This document shows positions 35,896 through 43,079 of a stretch of DNA of 60,066 nt, in pieces. The DNA lies in assembly GCA_020849855.1 (NCBI GenBank), contig JADZFO010000026.1, forward strand, positions 1 to 60,066, written 5' to 3'. Below the pieces are notes generated by a model. That model saw only the letters and a program-made list of their open reading frames with translations, was not told the origin of the DNA and did no database searches. How positions within the stretch are numbered: position 1 is the first letter of the stretch; every line of letters starts with the position of its first letter. Source of the stretch: a bacterium. Its GTDB lineage: Bacteria > 4484-113 > JAFGCY01. The translations under genes were made by a program, and so were the position numbers.

Positions 35896-36297
35896 CTACT
35901 GGACGACGCCAAAGCGCTTGTTGCCTTCCTTGAAGCGGCGCACGGAGTCGCTGTACATCATGAAGGGCGCAAGGGGCGGGATGATGATGCTCAGGAAGAT
36001 CTGCAGGCCGGAGCGGTAAAGCAGGCCGTCCTCGTTCTTCCAGTAGAGGCGCCAGCCGATGCCGACCAGCAGCATGGAGAGCAGCGCGCAGACGGGCCAC
36101 CAGGAGACCATGCGCCAGGGGCCCAGGGGGAGCTGGTTGCTGACCGGCCAGGCCGGGATGAAGACCGTGTTGAAGAGGGGGTTGCTGAGGATGGAGGTGC
36201 CGGTAGCGGCATCGAAAAGCAGGCGCAGCAGCAGCATGCCCCAGCCGAGCCAGAGCACGGCGGCCAGAACCCACATGCCGGTGATCAGAAGCCTCAC
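35896..36297 (-). CDS. Small polytopic membrane protein
   Basis: 133 residues with four likely hydrophobic segments (about 5-27, 44-60, 64-82 and 96-112) and a basic C-terminal tail (VRRFKEGNKRFGVVQ). GTG 36297 lies exactly six bases after TAGAAT. It is 80 bases upstream of the lytic transglycosylase gene, in the same direction, but each has its own promoter-like box. I do not recognise a family. Confidence 0.75.
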   Translation of the reverse strand: MRLLITGMWVLAAVLWLGWGMLLLRLLFDAATGTSILSNPLFNTVFIPAWPVSNQLPLGPWRMVSWWPVCALLSMLLVGIGWRLYWKNEDGLLYRSGLQIFLSIIIPPLAPFMMYSDSVRRFKEGNKRFGVVQ

Positions 36298-36303
36298 AGG
36301 CCA

Positions 36304-36309
36304 ATTCTA
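36304..36309 (-). promoter_or_regulatory. Leaderless -10 TAGAAT of the small membrane protein
   Basis: Minus strand TAGAAT, six bases, GTG 36297. Confidence 0.65.
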
Positions 36310-36404
36310 CCCCAGCTTCGCGCAGCGGGGGGGGCGGGCGGGAAAGCTGCGCGCCTGAAACTATGCCGCGCGCAGCGCACTCCTATGCAGGCGGCAACTG
36401 CCGC

Positions 36405-36410
36405 TAAGAT
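36405..36410 (+). promoter_or_regulatory. -10 TAAGAT of the proline-rich protein
   Basis: CGC-TAAGAT eight bases before GTG 36419. Confidence 0.45.
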
Positions 36411-36418
36411 TGCTGCGC

Positions 36419-37489
36419 GTGCGCATCTTTAACTACAACTGGCGCCTGGCCTGGGCGGTGATCCCCGCCTTTTTGTGGGCCTGGCTGGGCCTGACCGTAG
36501 TGACGGGTGCCATGCTGCGCCCGGATGGCCCCGGCGGGCCGCCGCCGCTGGGCCTGAAGCTGGAGCGCGGGCTGCATGGCCTGCACATCCCGGGCATCCT
36601 GCGCGGGGTGCGCGAGGAAGAAGACGCGCTGATACTGGTAATGGAGCTTCCGCATGGCGCCCGCGAGATCCTGGAAGGCCGCGCGGCGGAAGGCGTTAGG
36701 GGCGAGAACAGCGGCGGCAAGGAGCCCGGGCTGCTGCCGGGCCTGGACAAGCTGCTGGGCGGCAGCGGGGAGCTGCCTCCGGGCCAGGCCGCGGTGGTCG
36801 GAACAGACGAGCAGGGCATGCCGATTGTGATCCCGGAGCTGCCCAAGCTGCCGGAGGGCGTGCGGATCGAGATCGTGGAGCCCGGCGAGCTTTCGCAGGG
36901 CCGGCCCTTCCTGGAGCTTGTGGAGGGCTCGCGGGTGATTGACCTGCCGCGGGGCGACAAGCTGATCCTGGGCCAGCGCTGGGCAGTCAGGGTGGGCAGC
37001 GAGGGCGCGCGCCTGCTGAAGCGTCCGGCGGGCAACAGCGAGAAGCTGCGCCGCTGGATCCGCCGCATGCGCGACGGCGAGGGCGAGGGGCGGCCTGGCG
37101 ATGGCCCGCGGGAGCGTCGGCCGGGTATGGATGAGCGCCAGCACCGGGAAGAGCGACGAGAGGACCGCCGCCATGAGCGCCGAGAAGATAGACGCGGCGG
37201 GGACAGACGCGGCGGTGACAGACGCGAAGGCGGAGGGCCTCAGGGGCCGCCGGCTGAGCATCAGGATCCCGGAGGCCGACCGCCGCAGGATAGGCCGCCG
37301 GCTGAGCGGCCGCCCCAGGGTGATCCTCCGCAGGGCGATCCACCGCAGGGGCCTCCGCCGGGCAATGGCGAGCCTGGCCGGCCGCCCCAGAGGCCTCCGC
37401 AGAAGCCGCCCCAGAAGCCGCCGCAGAATCCGCCAGGCAGGCCGCCCGGCAATCCGCCCCAGGGCCAGCCAGGTGGCGGCGGACGCTGA
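36419..37489 (+). CDS. Single-helix membrane protein with charged and proline-rich disordered tail
   Basis: 356 residues. Residues about 8-30 (RLAWAVIPAFLWAWLGLTVV) form one membrane helix, N-terminus in. A folded-looking region (about 45-205) with LKLERGLHGLHIPGIL and VRIEIVEPGEL follows. From about 215 the chain is disordered: first alternating Arg/Glu/Asp (REERREDRRHERRED), then Pro/Gln/Gly/Lys repeats (PPQGDPPQGDPPQG; PPQKPPQKPPQN). Such tails can span or bind peptidoglycan. TTG 36410 is an alternative start. Not recognised. Confidence 0.72.
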   Translation: MRIFNYNWRLAWAVIPAFLWAWLGLTVVTGAMLRPDGPGGPPPLGLKLERGLHGLHIPGILRGVREEEDALILVMELPHGAREILEGRAAEGVRGENSGGKEPGLLPGLDKLLGGSGELPPGQAAVVGTDEQGMPIVIPELPKLPEGVRIEIVEPGELSQGRPFLELVEGSRVIDLPRGDKLILGQRWAVRVGSEGARLLKRPAGNSEKLRRWIRRMRDGEGEGRPGDGPRERRPGMDERQHREERREDRRHERREDRRGGDRRGGDRREGGGPQGPPAEHQDPGGRPPQDRPPAERPPQGDPPQGDPPQGPPPGNGEPGRPPQRPPQKPPQKPPQNPPGRPPGNPPQGQPGGGGR

Positions 37490-37575
37490 GGCCGGTCTGA
37501 TGTGATCGGGCTCGCAGGCTGCTTAGGCCCGGGCGGGGCAGGGTATAAGGCATGGTTGCCAAGGGAGTGGCGTGC

Positions 37576-37581
37576 TACCAT
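37576..37581 (+). promoter_or_regulatory. -10 TACCAT of the amidohydrolase
   Basis: TGC-TACCAT, then a leader of about 20 bases with GGAGGG seven bases before TTG 37608. Confidence 0.5.
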
Positions 37582-37607
37582 CGCTTACCAACCCGGAGGG
37601 AACTCCT

Positions 37608-38834
37608 TTGATCCTGCGCGCCAAGTACGCCCTGCTCGAAGCGGGCGAAGTGCGCCGCGATGTCCGCCTTGAGGTGGATGGAGCGCGAATTGTCAGCATC
37701 ACCAGCGGCTTCAAGCCCAGCGCTCCGCGCGCGGATATTGACCTGGGCAACGCGGTGCTGATGCCGGGCCTGGTCAACGCCCACGCGCATCTGGAGCTGG
37801 AGTTCACCGCCGGGCAGATTGACCAGCATGATGACTTCCTGGGCTGGCTGCAGCAGATCCGCGACATGAAGGCCGGGCGCGGCAACCGCGGCACGGAGTA
37901 TCCGGCGCAGAGCATCAGCGAGCTGCTGGCCTGCGGCTGCACGGCGGTGGTCGACCACTACACCACGGCGATGGACTTCGAGGCGCTGCGCATGGCCGGC
38001 CTGCGCTATCTGCCCCTGCGTGAGTATTTCCAGTTCAACAACCACAGCCCGGATAAGGAGCAGCTGCGCGCGCTGAGCGCCGGCGGCTTCGCCCCGCATG
38101 CGCCCTATACGGCCAGCATCGAGGTCTGCCGCAGCTGCCGCGAGCTGGCGGATGAAAGCGACACGCCCCTGAGCACGCATCTGGCGGAGATCCCCGCCGA
38201 GATCGCCTTTGTGCGCGATGGCCGCGACCCGCAGGTGGAGGAGCTGCTGCGCCGGGCCGGGGCCTGGGATGAGTCCTGGCGCGGCACGGGCATGTCGCCG
38301 ATCGCCTGGTTCGCCCAGGAGGGGATCCTGAACCGCCGCAGTTTTGCCGTGCATGCCAACTATCCGCAGCCCGGCGACCATGAGATCCTGCAGGCCAGCG
38401 GGGCGACGGTGGTCTTCTGCCCCAGCACGCATGCCTACTTCGGCCACCCAGAGCACCCCATCGCAAGCTATCTGGCGGCCGGCATACCGGTGGCGCTGGG
38501 CACGGACAGCCTGGCCTCCAACAGCTCGCTGTCGCCGCTGCACGAGGCGCAGCAGGTGCGTCGCAGCTATCCGCAGGTGAGGGCGGAGCAGGTCTTCGCG
38601 GCGGTGACGCAGGCCGGGCTGAACGCGCTGGGCGCCGAGCGCGAGCTGGGCAGCCTGGAGCCGGGGCGTCTGGCGGACCTGGCGGCTTATCAGCTTGACG
38701 GCGACCCGGGCCCGGACTTCGCCGCACTTTTTGACGCGGTGCTGGCGAAGGGCCAGGCGGCGCTGACCATGGTGGGCGGCAAGCTGCGACATGCGGCCCT
38801 GGGCAGCGGCCTGACCCTGAGCGGCGCGGCCTGA
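37608..38834 (+). CDS. Amidohydrolase, aminodeoxyfutalosine/chlorohydrolase-type deaminase family
   Basis: 408 residues from TTG 37608, which has GGAGGG at seven bases; the longer frame to 37572 adds a non-conserved start. Metal-binding NAHAHLELE, then APYTASIEVC, LSTHLAEI, FAVHANYPQPGDHEIL, VFCPSTHAYFG and ALGTDSLASNSSLSPL match the TRZ/ATZ subgroup, closest in pattern to aminodeoxyfutalosine deaminases of the futalosine menaquinone route. No other futalosine gene is in the window, so the substrate is open: other purine-like or guanidine compounds are possible. A related enzyme is at 43080. Confidence 0.88.
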   Translation: MILRAKYALLEAGEVRRDVRLEVDGARIVSITSGFKPSAPRADIDLGNAVLMPGLVNAHAHLELEFTAGQIDQHDDFLGWLQQIRDMKAGRGNRGTEYPAQSISELLACGCTAVVDHYTTAMDFEALRMAGLRYLPLREYFQFNNHSPDKEQLRALSAGGFAPHAPYTASIEVCRSCRELADESDTPLSTHLAEIPAEIAFVRDGRDPQVEELLRRAGAWDESWRGTGMSPIAWFAQEGILNRRSFAVHANYPQPGDHEILQASGATVVFCPSTHAYFGHPEHPIASYLAAGIPVALGTDSLASNSSLSPLHEAQQVRRSYPQVRAEQVFAAVTQAGLNALGAERELGSLEPGRLADLAAYQLDGDPGPDFAALFDAVLAKGQAALTMVGGKLRHAALGSGLTLSGAA

Positions 38835-38854
38835 GATAAGGACGCGGGCCGGGC

Positions 38855-38860
38855 GATAAT
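38855..38860 (+). promoter_or_regulatory. Leaderless -10 GATAAT of the hemoglobin gene
   Basis: GATAAT, six bases, GTG 38867. Confidence 0.65.
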
Positions 38861-38866
38861 AGACCC

Positions 38867-39268
38867 GTGAGTTTCCGCATCGACCAGCAGAACCATTTCG
38901 AGCAGCTGGGCCTGGAGAAGCTGATCCAGCTTTCCACGGCCTTCTACACCCGGGTTTATGCCGACCCAGACCCGCAGTGGCGCGCGATGTTCCCCGACGA
39001 CATGGACAGCGCGATCCAGAACCAGTACGAGTTCTTCTGCCAGCGCCTCGGCGGGCCGCAGCTTTACAGCCAGCGCAAGGGCCACCCGGCGCTGCGGGCG
39101 CGGCATGCGAAGTTCGCCATCACCCCGGCGCGGGCGGAGCAGTGGCTGGGGCATATGCGCCTGGCGCTGCAGGATGTGGGTATCGAGGGCGAGCAGGCCA
39201 GCGCCCTGCTGGAGTTCTTTGAGCACACCGCGCACTTCCTGGTGAATGTGCAGGAAGCTAAAGAGTAG
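38867..39268 (+). CDS. Group II truncated hemoglobin
   Basis: 133 residues, a trHbO/YjbI-type heme protein. Proximal His80 in LRARHAKFAIT, Trp93 (the G8 Trp typical of group II) in EQWLGHMRLAL, Tyr27 at the B10 position in AFYTRVYAD, and MFPDD as the conserved start of the E-helix region. Group II proteins bind oxygen tightly and act in oxygen or nitric-oxide chemistry rather than storage. GTG start six bases after GATAAT. Transcribed alone. Confidence 0.93.
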   Translation: MSFRIDQQNHFEQLGLEKLIQLSTAFYTRVYADPDPQWRAMFPDDMDSAIQNQYEFFCQRLGGPQLYSQRKGHPALRARHAKFAITPARAEQWLGHMRLALQDVGIEGEQASALLEFFEHTAHFLVNVQEAKE

Positions 39269-39299
39269 GACCTCGCCAGCAGCTGGAGCCCAGGCTGAC

Positions 39300-39341
39300 G
39301 ATAGTCGGCGATCGAAGGTCGAAGATCGAAGGTCGAATGCG
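39300..39341. repeat. Heptamer tandem repeat GAAGGTC / GAAGATC
   Basis: Seven-base units GATCGAA, GGTCGAA, GATCGAA, GGTCGAA in phase, in the 202-base gap before the VOC gene. No gene in the gap. Confidence 0.7.
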
Positions 39342-39458
39342 CCGGCAGTAAGTGCTGGCTGAGTGCTGATCTGTCCAGACATGCAGCCTGCAGCTGCCAG
39401 TGCCGCTGGAGTATGTGCACGGCTGGCACTGCTGCGCCGAAGCGATGCTCGCATGCTG

Positions 39459-39464
39459 CATAAT
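39459..39464 (+). promoter_or_regulatory. Leaderless -10 CATAAT of the VOC gene
   Basis: CATAAT, six bases, ATG 39471. Confidence 0.65.
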
Positions 39465-39470
39465 TGGCCC

Positions 39471-39926
39471 ATGAGCAGGCCAGCGCCCCGCGTCAACATC
39501 CGCTTCATCTACCAGTCCTGCAATGACATCGCCGCGATGCGCCGTTTCTATACGGACGCGCTGGGGATGCAGGAAGCGCACTACAAGGAAGGCCCCGAGG
39601 GCTGGCTGGTCTACCAGTGCGAGGGCTTCCAGTTCATGCTCTTTCCTTCCAGTTACCCGATGCTGCTGCAGGACGGCTTCGCCCAGCAGCCGGGCTGGGA
39701 GGGGGGCATTCTGGAGAGCATCTCCTGGAGCGTGGCCATTCCCGAGGCGGACTATGCCGAGACCATCGCGCGCGTCCGCGAGTCGGGGGCCGAGGCAGTC
39801 TTCGAGACGCCGCAGTGGCAGCAGGACAGCTATTGGAGCTACCCGGTGCGCGACCCGATGGGCAACACGGTGGAGGTTTACTGCAACGTGGCGGTCAGGC
39901 CGACGAGCACAACCTGGGGCGGCTAG
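39471..39926 (+). CDS. VOC-family (glyoxalase fold) protein
   Basis: 151 residues. VNIRFIYQSCNDIAAMRRFY, TDALGMQEAHYKEGPEG and the second module EADYAETIARVRESGAEAVF, WSYPVRDPMGNTVEVYCN give the paired beta-alpha-beta-beta-beta units; the end DPMGNTVEVY carries the family Glu metal ligand. ATG 39471 rather than the earlier in-frame start because CATAAT lies six bases upstream and the fold begins here. Substrate unknown. Confidence 0.88.
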   Translation: MSRPAPRVNIRFIYQSCNDIAAMRRFYTDALGMQEAHYKEGPEGWLVYQCEGFQFMLFPSSYPMLLQDGFAQQPGWEGGILESISWSVAIPEADYAETIARVRESGAEAVFETPQWQQDSYWSYPVRDPMGNTVEVYCNVAVRPTSTTWGG

Positions 39927-39935
39927 AGTCGGAAC

Positions 39936-39951
39936 GCCGGCTTTAGCCGGC
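39936..39951. repeat. Palindrome GCCGGC family
   Basis: GCCGGCTTTAGCCGGC directly after the VOC gene; the same core occurs inverted at 40814-40829 (GCCGGCTAAAGCCGGC), so the pair brackets the membrane gene between them. Confidence 0.7.
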
Positions 39952-39969
39952 ATTTCTCAACGCTAATGG

Positions 39970-40674
39970 CTAAGTAGGCTGATTCTGAAATGACGAGTCT
40001 GGCTCGGCTGCTTCAGTAGCAGGAATGTCAGCCTCTGTTCCGGCAAGTTCACGGATCAGATAGCTGGTAAGCACTTCAAGGCGGATGGCGTTAGGTAGCA
40101 AGCTTGCAAAACCGAGCAGCAAAAATCCGAAGCAGATGGAAAGTACGAGATTTTCCGACTGTTTACCAATAAAGGCCAAACCTATGAAGCCTGCAATGCT
40201 GAGTATCCACATTGAGGAAGTAAAGCACATCGGAATCAGGACTGATCTTATGTCCTTTCCGCTAATCAAGAGGGGCCACAAGAACACGATGCTACGAAAG
40301 CGACGCTCGCGCGAGTTGTTTTGATACACCATCCAGCGCAGGTAGATTGGGACCTTGCTGACTACCTCATCGGCTGGGTCAGAGTTCTTGACCAACAGCT
40401 CTTTGACGTTCAATTCTCTTAGTCGGACAATCAGTTCCTCTCTGCCCTTATGACCGATATTGTTGTGCTTCATCCATGTAATGGCGAAGACAGTAATCAC
40501 GAGTAACAACATCGCAAACCAAACATCGAATTCCAGGTGGGAACGCTGAGTTTGAATCATATGCCCATATACGTAGATCATTAACAGTGGCGTGAAAGCC
40601 GACAGCCCAGGCCGCGGTTCCCGTACTAGGTTCTCGAGGTTACTTTGGATAATTACCCGATCTTCGTGTGTCAC
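39970..40674 (-). CDS. Polytopic membrane protein, unknown function
   Basis: GTG 40674 is exactly six bases after TACACT and gives 234 residues. Hydrophobic segments near 28-45, 51-70, 145-168 and 176-198; a conserved-looking cytoplasmic loop between them carries RELNVKELLVKNSDPADE. Base composition is clearly lower in GC than the neighbours (AT-rich codons such as AAT, ATT and AAA), so it may be a recent arrival, and it is bracketed by two GCCGGC palindromes. No family recognised. Confidence 0.72.
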   Translation of the reverse strand: MTHEDRVIIQSNLENLVREPRPGLSAFTPLLMIYVYGHMIQTQRSHLEFDVWFAMLLLVITVFAITWMKHNNIGHKGREELIVRLRELNVKELLVKNSDPADEVVSKVPIYLRWMVYQNNSRERRFRSIVFLWPLLISGKDIRSVLIPMCFTSSMWILSIAGFIGLAFIGKQSENLVLSICFGFLLLGFASLLPNAIRLEVLTSYLIRELAGTEADIPATEAAEPDSSFQNQPT

Positions 40675-40680
40675 ACCGAG

Positions 40681-40686
40681 AGTGTA
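40681..40686 (-). promoter_or_regulatory. Leaderless -10 TACACT
   Basis: Minus strand TACACT, six bases, GTG 40674. Confidence 0.6.
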
Positions 40687-40813
40687 ACATCCTGACGGGT
40701 GACTGACGGACGGTCTGCGCTGTGTGGGGCGAAGACCGGCAACAGGGCAAGCACGGGTCCTCGCCCCAACTTGCAAAGATGCAGGCTGAAGCCAACGTAT
40801 TCCGGCAAAGATG

Positions 40814-40829
40814 CCGGCTAAAGCCGGCG
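40814..40829. repeat. Palindrome GCCGGC family
   Basis: GCCGGCTAAAGCCGGC followed by GCTCC, just beyond the YebC stop codon. Confidence 0.7.
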
Positions 40830-40838
40830 CTCCCAGGA

Positions 40839-41612
40839 CTAGCCCATCACCTTCTCAGCCACTTCGTCGCTCATGGTCCAGTTGCTGTAGACCTTCTGCA
40901 CGTCGTCCAGGTCCTCCAGGGCGTCGATCAGGCGGATGACCTTTTTGGCCACGTCCTCTTCGGTGATCTCCACCATTTCCTTTGCCACCATGGCCAGGTC
41001 GGAGTCCTCGACCTTGTAGCTGGGGCTTTCGTTGAACCAGGTCCGCACGGCGACCATGTCCGCCGGGTCGGCGAAGACCTCGGCGTTCTCGCCGTCACTC
41101 TTGAAGTCCTCGGCGCCGGCCTCCATGCAGGCCTCCATCAGCGCATCCTCGCTCATCACGCTGTCCGGGGCGCTATCAGCCTTGCCGATGGTCAGCAGGG
41201 CCTTGCGCTCGAACATCCAGGTCACCGCGCCGTTGGCCTCCAGGCTGGCGCTGTTGCGGGTGAAGATCGCTCGGATGTCGGCGACGGTGCGGTTCTTGTT
41301 ATCGGTCAGGGTGGTGATGATCAGCGCCACGCCGCTGGGGCCGCGGCCTTCATAGGTCAGGCGCTCATAGTTCTCGCCGCTCTGGGCCCCGGAGCCGCGG
41401 GCGATGGCGCGCTCCATGGTCTCCTTGGGCATGCCCGCCTGACGGCTCTTGTCGCAGAGCGCCGAGAGCGCCGCATTGGTCTTCACATCGCCGCCGCCTT
41501 CGCGCGCGGCGACCACGATTTCGCGGATGATCTTATTGAAGACGGCCTGGCGCTTGCTGTCCTGGGCCGCCTTACGGTGCTTGATGGAAGACCACTTGTT
41601 ATGACCGGACAC
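40839..41612 (-). CDS. yebC: YebC/TACO1-family protein
   Basis: 257 residues, starting MSGHNKWSSIKHRKAAQDSK, the universal YebC N-terminus. RLTYEGRGPSGVALIITTLT, DNKNRTVADIRAIF and the C-terminal ALEDLDDVQKVYSNW are diagnostic. Family members act in translation (relief of stalling at proline stretches, mitochondrial TACO1) and were earlier called transcription regulators. GTG 41612 has AGGAG at six bases. TATATT (41664-41669) lies about 50 bases upstream, with a small G:C hairpin in the leader. Confidence 0.96.
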   Translation of the reverse strand: MSGHNKWSSIKHRKAAQDSKRQAVFNKIIREIVVAAREGGGDVKTNAALSALCDKSRQAGMPKETMERAIARGSGAQSGENYERLTYEGRGPSGVALIITTLTDNKNRTVADIRAIFTRNSASLEANGAVTWMFERKALLTIGKADSAPDSVMSEDALMEACMEAGAEDFKSDGENAEVFADPADMVAVRTWFNESPSYKVEDSDLAMVAKEMVEITEEDVAKKVIRLIDALEDLDDVQKVYSNWTMSDEVAEKVMG

Positions 41613-41689
41613 GGAACACTCCTAAAGCTGCATGGAAAGTCGCCCCCGTCGGGGCGGCTGACAAATATAGCGGATGGCAGCCGGAGCGG

Positions 41690-42376
41690 CTAGAAGAAGA
41701 CCTGCTCGGGGTCCTGCGGGCTCAGCACGTCCAGCACGATGTTGGTGGCGGCTTCCTTGCTGAGGGGCTCATACTTCGGCAGGCTGAACTCCTTGTCGCT
41801 GATGATCTTCACCTGCATGCCGACCTTGATGCGGCTGTAGAGCTCCTTGGCGTACTTGCGGCTCAGGCGCACGCAGCCGTGGCTGGCCACGCCGCCCAGC
41901 AGGCGCTCGTAGGAGCTGCCCTCCAGGCCATGCATGCCATAGCTGCCGTCGGCCGTCAGGCCCATCCAGTGCAGCATCCAGGCGTCGTACTTCTGGCTGT
42001 AGGCCTTGGGGGCGCGGTTCTGGATTTCGTAGGTGCCCAGCGGCGTGTCATAGCCCTTGCGGCCGGAGCTGACCTTGCTTTCGTTCAGCACCTGGCCGGC
42101 GGCGTTGCACTCGTAAATGCGCTGGGTCGCCACGTTGACGATCAGGTGGTCCAGGGTGTCGTTGCTGTCGTTGGCGATGACCGCGACCAGTTCATCGAGG
42201 TCGGTCTCGCCTTCGGCGACCAGCTCGGAGATCAGCTTCTGCGCCCGGGTGTAGTAGGGCGCGGAGCCCTCGGCCTGCGCGGATTCCTCCGCGGGAGCGG
42301 CCTTTGCCACTGCGCTAAGCGCCACCAGAAGGGCGCAGAGCATCACAAACACGTTTGAAATTCGCAGCTTACTCAT
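41690..42376 (-). CDS. Exported L,D-transpeptidase (YkuD domain)
   Basis: 228 residues. Signal peptide 1-26. YkuD catalytic site YGMHG then SHGCVRLS with nucleophile Cys168, His149 and His166. These enzymes make 3-3 crosslinks in peptidoglycan or attach proteins to it, resist most beta-lactams, and act in the periplasm. ATG 42376 is 11 bases after TATAAT. The N-terminal 100 residues have no known domain (not LysM). Single gene. Confidence 0.94.
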   Translation of the reverse strand: MSKLRISNVFVMLCALLVALSAVAKAAPAEESAQAEGSAPYYTRAQKLISELVAEGETDLDELVAVIANDSNDTLDHLIVNVATQRIYECNAAGQVLNESKVSSGRKGYDTPLGTYEIQNRAPKAYSQKYDAWMLHWMGLTADGSYGMHGLEGSSYERLLGGVASHGCVRLSRKYAKELYSRIKVGMQVKIISDKEFSLPKYEPLSKEAATNIVLDVLSPQDPEQVFF

Positions 42377-42387
42377 ATATCCCGGCC

Positions 42388-42393
42388 ATTATA
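42388..42393 (-). promoter_or_regulatory. -10 TATAAT of the L,D-transpeptidase
   Basis: Minus strand TATAAT with 11 bases to ATG 42376. Confidence 0.6.
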
Positions 42394-42466
42394 CCCAGCG
42401 TTTCACGGCCCAATGCTGGATATCGGTAAGACTGCCTGCTTCTGGACCTCGTTCAGCCGGGAAGGG

Positions 42467-43015
42467 CTACTCCTCCATTGAAGCGGCCATCTGGGCGAAG
42501 ATCTCACGGGTCATCGGGTCGTCCTTCATCTGGTTGAAGGAAAAGCTGTTGCCATACTGCGGGTCAGTCGCCATATAGACGGACACGTAAGAGGTCTCGT
42601 GGACCAGACGGACCTCAGCCCCCGCCTCGCGCAGCCTCTCGGCCTCCGCGGCAGCGTCAGCGATCTGGTAGGCAAGCATGGGACTGGGCAGCGGGTCGCC
42701 GTCCTTCCAGCCCGGAGGGCCGAATTCGTGGACGTCTATCAGGGTCAGGGTCACATTGTTGCCCAGGAGCAGGAATGCGCCGCCGCCTTCTTCGTTCCAG
42801 ACCAGCGGCAGGCCCAGCATCGCGGAGTAGTAATCAGCCGCCTCAGCCTTGTCCGGCACGAAGTAGATCACATCGGAGGCCACCGGCCCGGCCGGGTGGA
42901 GGAAGTCCTGGAAGGCCTGCTCCATGTCAGGCGGCCAGGCCTCATCCGCAGCGGCCGCGGGCAGGCTGAGGGCGCAAAGGAGCGTGACGCTGAGAAGCAG
43001 TGTGAGCAGGCGCAT
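42467..43015 (-). CDS. Exported VOC-fold protein
   Basis: 182 residues. A signal peptide (1-23, LPAAAADE) precedes a VOC-like domain: ASDVIYFVPDKAEAADYYSA, MLGLPLVWNEEGGGAFLLLG, and a second module MLAYQIADAAAEAERLREAG, VYMATDPQYGNSFSFNQ. Nearly all VOC proteins are cytoplasmic, so export is unusual. GGGGGAAG precedes ATG 43015. It could bind a metal-chelating ligand in the periplasm; no substrate is suggested by context. Confidence 0.82.
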   Translation of the reverse strand: MRLLTLLLSVTLLCALSLPAAAADEAWPPDMEQAFQDFLHPAGPVASDVIYFVPDKAEAADYYSAMLGLPLVWNEEGGGAFLLLGNNVTLTLIDVHEFGPPGWKDGDPLPSPMLAYQIADAAAEAERLREAGAEVRLVHETSYVSVYMATDPQYGNSFSFNQMKDDPMTREIFAQMAASMEE

Positions 43016-43079
43016 GACTTCCCCCGAGGTATTAGTTGAGACAGACTGGCTGTCCTGGCGGCAGTATAACAGTCTGCAG

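Noticed and set aside
34412-36019. 535-codon open frame opposite the lytic transglycosylase
   Set aside because: No recognisable domain, while the other strand has SLT catalytic motifs and TPR-like repeats.
39363-39470. Earlier start of the VOC gene
   Set aside because: The extra residues are not VOC-like and would overlap the -10 element.
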